From Chitinophagales bacterium (GTDB taxonomy: Bacteria; Bacteroidota; Bacteroidia; Chitinophagales; LD1), in the NCBI GenBank assembly GCA_025057415.1, contig JANWXI010000004.1, positions 1 to 59,196 on the forward strand: a stretch of 59,196 bases of DNA, read 5' to 3'. The notes below the pieces were generated by a model. That model made no database searches, had not been told where the DNA came from, and saw nothing but the letters and a program-made list of their open reading frames with translations. Positions within the stretch are counted from its first letter, which is position 1. The number at the start of each line of letters is the position of its first letter. Below are positions 44,869 to 52,117 of this stretch, one piece after another. The position numbers and the translations under genes are program-made.

Positions 44869-45843
44869 ATGAATAAGAATTACCATATAATCCTATCTGC
44901 GCTATTATTCACCGCGCACTTACACGCTCAGTTTCCCGGTCCGGTGGGTACTCCGGGTTCCACCGCTATTTACAAAGACAGCCCCATATTCATAGCATGG
45001 GCTACTGCATGCTCAGTGGTGAGGGGGTATCAAAACATTGCCGACCCCACACTCGGCTTCACATCGCATGGCGACTCCTCACAAGCTACCGGAATAGCCG
45101 ATGGCACCGGGGTGGTAAGTTTGGGCGATGGCGGTTACGCTATTCTGACTTTTGCCAAGCCCATTACCAACGGACCGGGTTTTGATTTTGCTGTGTTTGA
45201 AAATGCTTTCAACGACCAGTTTCTGGAGCTTGCGTTTGTTGAAGTAAGCAGTGATGGCATAAATTTTTTCCGCTTTCCTGCCACTTCACATACTCCCACA
45301 TCATCGCAAGTGGGCCCTTTCAGTAACACGGGCGATGCGACAAAACTCAACAACCTGGCCGGCAAGTATCGCGTACTTTACGGCACCCCATTCGATTTGC
45401 AGGAACTTGACACAGTTGTCGGCTTGAACATCAACTTTATTACGCATGTAAAAATCATAGATGTAGTTGGCAGTATAGACCCCCAGTACGCCACTTACGA
45501 CCACTGGGGTAACGCAATAAACGACCCCTTCCCTACGGCATTTGCCACCGGAGGTTTTGACTTAGACGCCGTAGGCGTGATACACGAACTGTCTACGGTA
45601 TCATTGGATGATATAGACAGACATGAACCGAAACTGTATCCCAATCCGGCACCCTCTTTACAGGATGTGAACTTTGCCCTATTCCCCTATGGCGCCCGCA
45701 TCCATATCAGCGATATTAACGGTAGGGAGATTTGTCATTTCAGGCGCGATGAGAAGGGAGATTGTGTTATTGAAAGCGGCACATATCTGGTAACTATACA
45801 AACCGAGACAGACCGCAAGCTTTACAAACTCCTGATTTATTGA
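44869..45843 (+). CDS. T9SS-secreted surface protein in the B12 operon
   Basis: A 324-residue protein: a signal peptide (MNKNYHIILSALLFTAHLHAQ), a beta-rich domain of about 220 residues and a short type A T9SS tail (KLYPNPAPSLQDVNF to RKLYKLLIY). The central domain has GYQNIADPTLGFTSHGD, FDFAVFENAFNDQFLELAFVEVSSDGINF, YGTPFDLQELDTVVGLNI and VKIIDVVGSIDPQYATYDHWGNAINDPFPT, ending GGFDLDAVGVI. I recall such proteins beside B12-regulated TonB receptors in Bacteroidota. A cobalamin-capturing surface lipoprotein-like role, comparable with BtuG/BtuH, is an inference from this context. It follows the PAS gene by 12 nt. Confidence 0.8.
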   Translation: MNKNYHIILSALLFTAHLHAQFPGPVGTPGSTAIYKDSPIFIAWATACSVVRGYQNIADPTLGFTSHGDSSQATGIADGTGVVSLGDGGYAILTFAKPITNGPGFDFAVFENAFNDQFLELAFVEVSSDGINFFRFPATSHTPTSSQVGPFSNTGDATKLNNLAGKYRVLYGTPFDLQELDTVVGLNINFITHVKIIDVVGSIDPQYATYDHWGNAINDPFPTAFATGGFDLDAVGVIHELSTVSLDDIDRHEPKLYPNPAPSLQDVNFALFPYGARIHISDINGREICHFRRDEKGDCVIESGTYLVTIQTETDRKLYKLLIY

Positions 45844-45896
45844 TGGAGATTTACGTACCTCACTTTAAATAGCTGAATACACCATAACCAATTTAA

Positions 45897-46598
45897 ATGA
45901 ATGTACCCCATAAAACTGTTATGCACTGGAGCAGTGGTAAGGACTCGGCATTAGCCCTCTATTACCTGATGCGCGATTCGAAGTATAGTGTAGAATACCT
46001 CCTCACGGGCATAAATGCGCATCATCATAGGGTGAGTATGCACGGCCTGCGCGTAGAGTTACTGTATGAACAACTGCATGCCATTGGTATCAGAAACGGG
46101 GTGGTGTTGCTACCCGGCCAGCCTGACAACAAGACGTATGAAACGCTGATGCGCCGCAAAACATTACAACTGGCAAGGGAGGGTTTCACACATGCGGGGT
46201 TTGGGGATATTTATCTGAGCGATTTACGGCAATACCGCGAGCAACTGTACAATCCTCTTCACGTGCAATGTGTATTTCCGCTTTGGCACAAGAGTACTTC
46301 ACAACTCATACAGGAGTTTTTGAATTTTGGGTTTAAAGCCATTACGGTGAGTGTGAATGCATCCTTGTTGGATGAGACCTTCGTGGGGCGCCTGGTAGAT
46401 GAGGATTTTATCAAAGACCTGCCACCCAGCATTGACCCTTGTGGTGAAAACGGAGAATTTCACACCTTCTGCTATGATGGGCCGTATTTCAAACACCCGG
46501 TAAAATTTACCGTAGGTGAAAAGGTGCTCAAAGAATACAGCAACGGAACCGAAAGCAGCTCCTTTTGGTTTTGTGACCTGATACCTGCGTCGGACTAA
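45897..46598 (+). CDS. PP-loop ATPase of the DUF71/COG2102 family, probable B12-salvage subgroup
   Basis: A 233-residue ATP pyrophosphatase. The PP-loop is HWSSGKDSALALYYL (residues 10-24). The family C-terminal motif DPCGENGEFHTFCYDGPYFKHPV is intact. Eukaryotic and archaeal members (Dph6) amidate diphthine, but bacteria lack diphthamide. Published comparative genomics of DUF71 proposed a bacterial subgroup in B12 salvage, and placement in a B12-riboswitch operon supports that here. It probably adenylates a corrinoid carboxylate for amidation, although this is inference. It is the last gene of the operon, overlapping the convergent ilvE stop by 4 nt. Confidence 0.85.
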   Translation: MNVPHKTVMHWSSGKDSALALYYLMRDSKYSVEYLLTGINAHHHRVSMHGLRVELLYEQLHAIGIRNGVVLLPGQPDNKTYETLMRRKTLQLAREGFTHAGFGDIYLSDLRQYREQLYNPLHVQCVFPLWHKSTSQLIQEFLNFGFKAITVSVNASLLDETFVGRLVDEDFIKDLPPSIDPCGENGEFHTFCYDGPYFKHPVKFTVGEKVLKEYSNGTESSSFWFCDLIPASD

Positions 46599-47686
46599 GG
46601 TATCTGCGCAGCATATACGCCAACCGGAACGTGGTAGAGCCAGCCGTATAAATCTTCGGCTTTACCTGATTTGATGGCTATCAATCTTTGGCGCAGTTTG
46701 TTAGAAACATCGCGAAGCTCTACCGGAGGCAATTCATATACTTCGCCTTTGTAGAAAAATTCACCGATGTGCGACAGCACGGCGGCGGTGCCGGTACCGA
46801 ACATATCGTCTAACTTACCCTGGTTGTGAGCATCAATCACCTCGTCAATCGAAATGTCGCGTTCTTGCACCACGTATCCTTCTTCCTGCGCCAGGGTAAT
46901 AATACTATCGCGGGTTACTCCGTGGAGGATAGTGCCTTCGTGCAGCGAAGGGGTGATGATGATGCCGTCAATGATTACGAAAATATTCATGGTGCCTATT
47001 TCCTGCAGGTAGCGGTGGTGGATACCGTCCAGCCACAGGATTTGGTCATAGCCCAGCTTCTTTATTTCGCGCAGGGGCATCATGGCAGCTGCATAATTCC
47101 CCGCGCACTTAGCGTATCCGGTGCCACCCGGAAAAGCCCGCACGTACTTGTCATGCACATACACCCGTACCGGATGATGATAGTATTTGCCCACCGGACT
47201 GGTGAACACGCAAAAGATGAACCGCTCGGCAGGTTTTATACCCACTATCTCTTCAGCGGCAAACATGAAAGGGCGTATGTAAAGTGATGAATCAGGCGAG
47301 GTGGGTATCCAGTCGCGGTCTATGGTGAGTAGATGGTCAATGGCGCCCATGAAAATTTCTTCGGGTACTTGAGGCATGGCCATACGCTCGGCTGATAGGT
47401 TGAAACGCTCAAAGTTCTTTTGGGGACGAAAAACGATGGGTACACCCTCATTGTTTTTTTCGGCTTTGATGCCTTCAAATATGGCTTGCCCGTAGTGTAA
47501 AGCCGAAAGCGCCGGATGGATGGAAATGTTGCCGAAGGGTACCACCCGGCAATTGTCCCAGTCACCGTTTTCGTATTCTGCAATAAACATGTGGTCAGAG
47601 AAAATAGACCCGAAAGGCAGGTTGCTGAAATCTACATTGCCGATGCGTGAACGTTTAGTACGTTCAATGTGTATTTTGTACCCCAT
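46595..47686 (-). CDS. ilvE: Branched-chain amino acid aminotransferase
   Basis: A 363-residue class IV PLP transaminase that interconverts Leu, Ile and Val with their 2-oxoacids. Motifs: LPFGSIFSDHMFIAEYENGDW, ALHYGQAIFEGIKA, SLYIRPFMFA, FPGGTGYAKCAGNYAAAMMP (PLP lysine in YAKCAGNYA), WLDG, and GTGTAAVLSHIG. It is of the longer BCAT type. It may work with the E1 dehydrogenase 5 kb away in branched-chain amino acid catabolism, and with the methylcrotonyl-type carboxylase; this is a pathway link, not an operon. Its 3' end overlaps the DUF71 gene. Confidence 0.95.
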   Translation of the reverse strand: MGYKIHIERTKRSRIGNVDFSNLPFGSIFSDHMFIAEYENGDWDNCRVVPFGNISIHPALSALHYGQAIFEGIKAEKNNEGVPIVFRPQKNFERFNLSAERMAMPQVPEEIFMGAIDHLLTIDRDWIPTSPDSSLYIRPFMFAAEEIVGIKPAERFIFCVFTSPVGKYYHHPVRVYVHDKYVRAFPGGTGYAKCAGNYAAAMMPLREIKKLGYDQILWLDGIHHRYLQEIGTMNIFVIIDGIIITPSLHEGTILHGVTRDSIITLAQEEGYVVQERDISIDEVIDAHNQGKLDDMFGTGTAAVLSHIGEFFYKGEVYELPPVELRDVSNKLRQRLIAIKSGKAEDLYGWLYHVPVGVYAAQIP

Positions 47687-47984
47687 GTCTTTTGTTTAGT
47701 GTGTGTGCCAAAGTTAGGAATATTTTACCGGTTTTAACGGAATAGTATTCCACATTCAGGCACAACTTATTACAAAGCTAATCCTACATCTGGTCAAAGC
47801 AAGGCGAGTGGTGTTTTTTAAAGAATTTGTAATGTTTCAGCAACCATTGGTAAATGACCGGCGCTATAGCCGCTTATATTTACGCGAGTGTGTTTTACAG
47901 GCAAATAGGGGAGTAAGTTTTATTTTTAGATGTAAGAGGAGTTTTTTAACCGGCGTATCGTTAGTAAAGTAGGAATCTGAGGTT
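47687..47984. other. Intergenic region upstream of ilvE
   Basis: About 300 nt with no supported ORF. It should hold the ilvE promoter, but I could not place a TTTG/TAnnTTTG pair on the minus strand. No leader peptide rich in Leu, Ile or Val was seen, so attenuation control is not supported. Confidence 0.4.
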
Positions 47985-48023
47985 GAAAAATGTTGCGCCC
48001 CGACCTTTGGTCGGGGCGCAACA
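47985..48023 (-). terminator. Rho-independent terminator of the rpsC-rplX unit
   Basis: TGTTGCGCCCCGACC, loop of three, GGTCGGGGCGCAACA: 15 perfect pairs at 47991-48023. On the minus strand it is followed by TTTTTC. It lies about 32 nt after the rplX stop codon and ends the transcript there, so rplE and later spc genes are not downstream. Confidence 0.93.
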
Positions 48024-48054
48024 AGTTATTGTTTATGAAAATGTGAATGTACCG

Positions 48055-48363
48055 TTAATCAATGGTCTTTTGCGTTTTTTTAGAGTAGCGCACCCTTTTG
48101 CCATTTTCAATGCGGCGGCCTACACGGGTAGGTTTACCGTCTGACATCAGCGCTACGTTAGAAATATGGATGCCACCGGGAACTTTAATGATGCCTCCCT
48201 GAGGATTTTTGGGACTGGGCTTTGTGTGTTTTGTTTTCAGGTTTATTCCCTCTACGTATACACGCATGTTCTTCCGGTCAATGTCAATTACTCTGCCTGT
48301 TTTGCCTTTGAATTCACCGGTAAGGATGTACACTGTGTCGTTTTTTTTGATGTGAAGTTTCAT
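48055..48363 (-). CDS. rplX: 50S ribosomal protein L24
   Basis: A 102-residue L24, an assembly initiator that binds 23S r[29 protein letters not shown] is the KOW motif at the N-terminus, followed by [36 protein letters not shown]. In other Bacteroidota rplE follows; here it is the last gene before a strong terminator. Confidence 0.96.
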   Translation of the reverse strand: MKLHIKKNDTVYILTGEFKGKTGRVIDIDRKNMRVYVEGINLKTKHTKPSPKNPQGGIIKVPGGIHISNVALMSDGKPTRVGRRIENGKRVRYSKKTQKTID

Positions 48364-48392
48364 GTTTTGTATTTTGAGAGGTTAACCATGTT

Positions 48393-48761
48393 TTAAAGCA
48401 CCTCAGGAGCAAGTGAAATGATTTTCATAAATTGCTTGTCGCGCAGCTCGCGGGCTACAGGGCCAAAGATGCGCGTACCGCGCGGCTCGTCCTGGTTGTT
48501 GAGCAATACCACAGCATTGTCATCAAAACGAATGTAAGAGCCGTCTTTGCGGCGGAAGGGTCGAGTGGTACGCACCACCACGGCTCTGGAAATTGATTTC
48601 TTTTTGATGCCTCCGGTGGGGAGTGCTTTTTTTACGGTAACCACCACCTTGTCACCTATGGCTGCATATCTTCTGCGCGTACCGCCCAGTACGCGAATGA
48701 TGAGCACTTCCTTGGCGCCACTGTTATCAGCCACATTTACTCTAGATTCCTGTTGCAACAT
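48393..48761 (-). CDS. rplN: 50S ribosomal protein L14
   Basis: A 122-residue L14, at the 30S interface. [27 protein letters not shown] and [29 protein letters not shown] are the family core; the full standard length is present. Standard position between rpsQ and rplX. Confidence 0.97.
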   Translation of the reverse strand: MLQQESRVNVADNSGAKEVLIIRVLGGTRRRYAAIGDKVVVTVKKALPTGGIKKKSISRAVVVRTTRPFRRKDGSYIRFDDNAVVLLNNQDEPRGTRIFGPVARELRDKQFMKIISLAPEVL

Positions 48762-48796
48762 AATGTTACGTTTTTAAAAGCGTTGTGGTAAAAAAA

Positions 48797-49051
48797 TCAT
48801 TTGGCTCTCTCAATAATTTCCACCAATCGCCAGCGCTTGGTTTTGCTGAGCGGACGGGTTTCGGCTATACGCACTATGTCGCCAACTTTGGCTTCGTTTT
48901 TCTCGTCATGAGCTTTGAAGCTTTTGGTTTGCTTCATGTACTTGCCATAAATAGGGTGCTGCACCTTTCTTTCAATAGAGACAGTGATGGTTTTATCCAT
49001 CTTATCGCTTGTAACGATGCCGATACGTTCTTTTCTGAGTTTTCTTTCCAT
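48797..49051 (-). CDS. rpsQ: 30S ribosomal protein S17
   Basis: An 84-residue S17 binding the 5' domain of 16S r[50 protein letters not shown] and [25 protein letters not shown] are diagnostic. It lies 6 nt after rpmC. Confidence 0.96.
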   Translation of the reverse strand: MERKLRKERIGIVTSDKMDKTITVSIERKVQHPIYGKYMKQTKSFKAHDEKNEAKVGDIVRIAETRPLSKTKRWRLVEIIERAK

Positions 49052-49057
49052 AGTAAG

Positions 49058-49276
49058 CTATGCTTTGTTTTCCTTTTTGCGTTTGTTAAGCTCTGTGAGC
49101 ATCCGGGCTATGTTTCTGCGTTTGGTGCGTATAGCCAGGGGGTTATCGAGCGGGGTTACAGAATGGTTGAATACCATTCTCCGCAGTTCCTCGCGTTCGC
49201 TCTTAATTTTGGCGATGAGGTCTTCTGTTACAAACTGCTGAATGTCCTTCTGGTTAAGTTTTTTATTAACACCCAT
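49058..49276 (-). CDS. rpmC: 50S ribosomal protein L29
   Basis: A 72-residue helical L29 located near the peptide exit tunnel. The family core is DLIAKIKSEREELRRMVFNHSVTPLDNPLAIRTKRRNIARMLTELNKR. I use the ATG at 49276; the track starts three codons earlier at a TTG. The N-terminus is longer than in E. coli, as in other Bacteroidota. Confidence 0.93.
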   Translation of the reverse strand: MGVNKKLNQKDIQQFVTEDLIAKIKSEREELRRMVFNHSVTPLDNPLAIRTKRRNIARMLTELNKRKKENKA

Positions 49277-49295
49277 GATTGACAAGTTTTATAAC

Positions 49296-49718
49296 TTAAG
49301 CGCCAATAGCATCCCTGCGGGTTATAAATTTGGTTTTCACCGAAAGTTTGTGCGCCGCCAGCATCATGGCTTCGTGAGCAACCTCGCGGCTCACCCCGTC
49401 CACTTCAAACAATATACGGCCTGCTTCTACCATAGCTTCCCAACCTTCGGGGTTTCCTTTACCTTTCCCCATGCGCACCTCAAGCGGTTTGCGGGTAATG
49501 GGCTTGTCAGGAAATATCCGTATCCACACTTTTCCCTCGCGCTTCATAAAGCGGGTAAATGCCACCCGTGCGGCCTCTATCTGCTTGTTGCTGATTCGCC
49601 CGCTCTCAATGGCTTTAAGTCCGTAAGTGCCAAAAGCAATCTCAGCGCCGCGGTAGGTTTTATCGGCTACGCGCCCCTTTTGGGTCTTGCGCCATCTGGT
49701 ACGTTTAGGGAGTAACAT
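49296..49718 (-). CDS. rplP: 50S ribosomal protein L16
   Basis: A 140-residue L16 near the A site of the 50S subunit. [56 protein letters not shown] matches the family; the arginine-containing loop [18 protein letters not shown] follows. It lies 37 nt after rpsC. Confidence 0.97.
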   Translation of the reverse strand: MLLPKRTRWRKTQKGRVADKTYRGAEIAFGTYGLKAIESGRISNKQIEAARVAFTRFMKREGKVWIRIFPDKPITRKPLEVRMGKGKGNPEGWEAMVEAGRILFEVDGVSREVAHEAMMLAAHKLSVKTKFITRRDAIGA

Positions 49719-49755
49719 GGTATGTGCGTTAGCTTATCGTTTGGTTTTACAAAAT

Positions 49756-50472
49756 TTACTTCTCTTTACGGTTGCGCGGAATTCTGCCTTTGGGCCTTAT
49801 CTTTTCGGGCTTGTCCTCACCGGCAAAAGCGCCCGTAAGGTCGCGCTTACCATATACCTCACCGCGGCAAATCCACACTTTAATCCCAAGTTTGCCATAC
49901 ACTGTGAGGGCTTCTGCTAAACTGTAATCAATATCAGCACGCCAGGTGTGCAAGGGTACCCGCCCCTGCTTGTATTCTTCCGAGCGCGCCATATCCGCGC
50001 CGCCTATCCTGCCTCCGATGCGTATTTTGATGCCCTCTGCACCCATGCGCATAGCCGAGGCAATCGCCATCTTAATGGCGCGGCGGTAGTTGATACGGGC
50101 TTCTAACTGTTTGGCGATGGTTTCGCCCACTATTGCCGCCTCCAGCTCGGGCCGGCGGATTTCAACAATGTTTATCTGTACGTCTTTATTGGTCAGCTTC
50201 TTCAATTCTTCTTTAATGCGGTCCACCTCGCTGCCGCTGCGGCCAATAATAATACCCGGTCGGCTGGTGTGAATGGTAACGGTAACGCGCTTAAGCGTAC
50301 GCTCAATTACAATGCGCGATATACCTCCTTTATTAATGCGGATTTTCAGGTACTGGCGAATCTTTTCATCTTCAATTAGCTTTTGGGCTGCATCTTTGCC
50401 CCCAAACCAGTTGCTCTCCCAGCCGCGAATAATGCCGAGGCGATTAGCAATAGGACTTGTCTTCTGACCCAT
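49756..50472 (-). CDS. rpsC: 30S ribosomal protein S3
   Basis: A 238-residue S3 at the mRNA entry channel. [42 protein letters not shown] starts the family, with the KH motif in [21 protein letters not shown] and [48 protein letters not shown]. As first gene of its unit it has its own consensus promoter; rplV, rpsS and rplB, which normally precede it, are absent here. Confidence 0.97.
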   Translation of the reverse strand: MGQKTSPIANRLGIIRGWESNWFGGKDAAQKLIEDEKIRQYLKIRINKGGISRIVIERTLKRVTVTIHTSRPGIIIGRSGSEVDRIKEELKKLTNKDVQINIVEIRRPELEAAIVGETIAKQLEARINYRRAIKMAIASAMRMGAEGIKIRIGGRIGGADMARSEEYKQGRVPLHTWRADIDYSLAEALTVYGKLGIKVWICRGEVYGKRDLTGAFAGEDKPEKIRPKGRIPRNRKEK

Positions 50473-50531
50473 TCAGGCGTATTTTGTGTTTTTTTAATGA
50501 AATATGTACCTATCCTCCTAAAAAAGGAGTG

Positions 50532-50562
50532 CAAATATAGTTTTCCTGCACGGAGTTACAAA
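50532..50562 (-). promoter_or_regulatory. Consensus promoter of the rpsC-rplX operon
   Basis: On the minus strand: TTTG (complement of CAAA at 50559-50562), a 19-nt spacer, then TATATTTG (50532-50539), a perfect Bacteroidota promoter. The transcript would start near 50525 and open with ACTCCT...AGGAG, a short hairpin. The leader is about 50 nt. Confidence 0.9.
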
Positions 50563-50722
50563 CTGTGAACTGTAAATTTTTTAACACACCCCTTCCTGTG
50601 AGGCCAAAACCGGCGAGAACGTGCATAAAATAATACGGACATAATCTCAACAACACTGTGCCAAATCCATACATATACAACACGATAAAACTCCTACAAT
50701 AGATAACATTTTATCGTTTATC

Positions 50723-50865
50723 GGGGGGTGCCCCCCGCAGCAGCGCGCTCGTACCTCGCGCGCTGCTGCGGGGGGCGGGCGTGCTACCGGGTGCGCGTTC
50801 GCTCCCCTGCTCCACACCGTTTCGCACCGCTCCCGGTGGTCGCGCCCTCCGCATCCCTCACCCGG
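50723..50865 (-). repeat. Structured intergenic repeat, copy F
   Basis: Inverted copy. The stem at the GGGGTGCCCC end is CCCCCCGCAGCAGCGCG paired with CGCGCTGCTGCGGGGGG, a different sequence from copies A and C but fully paired. The middle part is shortened and diverged (CACACCG...CGGTGG in place of the A-rich-loop hairpin), while the far end (GCGCCCTCCGCATCCCTCACCCG) is well kept. It lies between the rpsC promoter and the 3' end of the lipoprotein gene. Confidence 0.85.
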
Positions 50866-51159
50866 AAAAAAAAGCGGTTCTTAACGGACAATCGTTTCAG
50901 AAAATCTTAGCCCGTTTTACAGGTGCATAACTGTTGAAACACAAATGTTCATGCAAAATAACGGCTACCTGATTAATTGGCATAACATTGCTAAGTACCT
51001 TTTATTTGGCGCGGATACCCCGGTAGCGCACACACGCTTAACTGCACAAGTCGGAGCGATGTTTTATGAATGATGTTATACGCTGCATCATTCCTCAATC
51101 CACATATGGCTCATAAATTGAGTAATGAGCGGGGGATGATTTGCGATGGTATTTGGCTC
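50866..51159. other. Intergenic region between repeat F and the lipoprotein gene
   Basis: No ORF of note, no clear terminator and no RNA-like fold was found in about 290 nt. Moderate A/T composition like other gaps. Confidence 0.4.
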
Positions 51160-51522
51160 TCACTCCTTTAATTCCCGCAGCGAAAATTTGGCCGGGCTGG
51201 CGGTGATAGATATGTTGCGGGTACTGCCGTCGCGTTGTATAAAGCTCAGGGTGGCGTTTTCATCGTCAGACCAGTTGATTTTTACAGAGTTACTGTCAAG
51301 GTGCTCGGCATACACCTGCAACCTAAACTCACCTTTGTGTTGGTTGTAAGCATCAATGCTGATGAGGGTTTCAAACGGTTCTAGTATGTTGCTGCGCTCA
51401 CCTGTCACTATGATTTTTACTGCTCCGTTGGCATGGGTAAACTTTACTTTACCCTCTTTTGAGCCGCTGCAGGCATAAAGTGAGAGGAGCGCTGTGTACA
51501 ACATCGTTTTTGTAAAGTTCAT
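51160..51522 (-). CDS. Small lipoprotein of unknown function
   Basis: A 120-residue protein from the ATG at 51522 (MNFTKTMLYTALLSLYACSGSKEG). The hydrophobic stretch ends in LYAC followed by SGSKEG, a lipobox-like site with the lipidated Cys at residue 18. The mature part has KFTHANGAVKIIVTG and ends SITASPAKFSLRELKE, beta-rich. The ORF track runs 35 codons further upstream, but the signal sequence fixes the start. No recognised domain. Confidence 0.6.
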   Translation of the reverse strand: MNFTKTMLYTALLSLYACSGSKEGKVKFTHANGAVKIIVTGERSNILEPFETLISIDAYNQHKGEFRLQVYAEHLDSNSVKINWSDDENATLSFIQRDGSTRNISITASPAKFSLRELKE

Positions 51523-51839
51523 TTTGTTGTGATTAATAAAGTAAAGGTATGAAAACACTTTTGTTGTGGTAGGGTTGCAGGAGTTTATTTTTAGTTGATG
51601 GTGTATCAGAAAAATCGGGGGGTGCATTCAGCGGCTTGTTTGTTGGAGGTTTTGTGGAGGTTTTTCCGCGCCGCGCGAAGCGCGGCGCGGGAATGTTAAG
51701 GTGAGGCGGGTGTGGTTATTTTCTGTGCGCGCCCGGTGGCATCCCCTTGTCATATTATATTTATTCTTTATACGAATCATTGCCCTGCCAACTCACCTGT
51801 GCTGCTTTGCGCAACACAAGGGCCGCCGGAGCGATTGCT
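51523..51839. other. Intergenic region with an isolated GC hairpin
   Basis: About 320 nt between the lipoprotein gene start and repeat G. It contains the perfect inverted repeat CCGCGCCGCGC, loop GAA, GCGCGGCGCGG at 51666-51690, 11 pairs, with no T-run on either side. Nothing else was recognised. Confidence 0.6.
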
Positions 51840-52002
51840 TGGGTGAGGGATGCGTAGGGCGCGAGCGCAGCGAAGCGGCCGCGCCTGTACCGTTGAAAAA
51901 CAAACAACGCACGGGCGCGGCGGGAGCGGCAGCGTACCCCGCAGCAAGCCCGACCCCGCTGCTGCGCGTAGCTACGCGAAGCGCAACAGCGGGGGCACCC
52001 CC
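51840..52002 (+). repeat. Structured intergenic repeat, copy G
   Basis: Forward copy, 115 nt downstream of the E1 stop codon (minus-strand gene) with the GGGGGCACCCC end nearest. The middle stem pairs CGCCTGT with ACGGGCG, including one T-G, where copy A has CGCCCGC/GCGGGCG. The final stem is CCGCTGCTGCGCGTAGC-type with one mismatch (GCGCAACAGCGG). Confidence 0.9.
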
Positions 52003-52117
52003 AATAATTAAAAAATAAACATATATAAAATATTGTGCATTTATTAACGCGAAACCCGCAATGCGTTTTGCGCTGCGGGGTGAGCGGGGCGCGGGTTGTT
52101 GAAAACTTTTGGGCGAT

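Noticed and set aside
52050-52100. Inverted repeat AACCCGC...GCGGGTT downstream of E1
   Set aside because: The loop is about 30 nt and there is no T-run, so I do not call a terminator.
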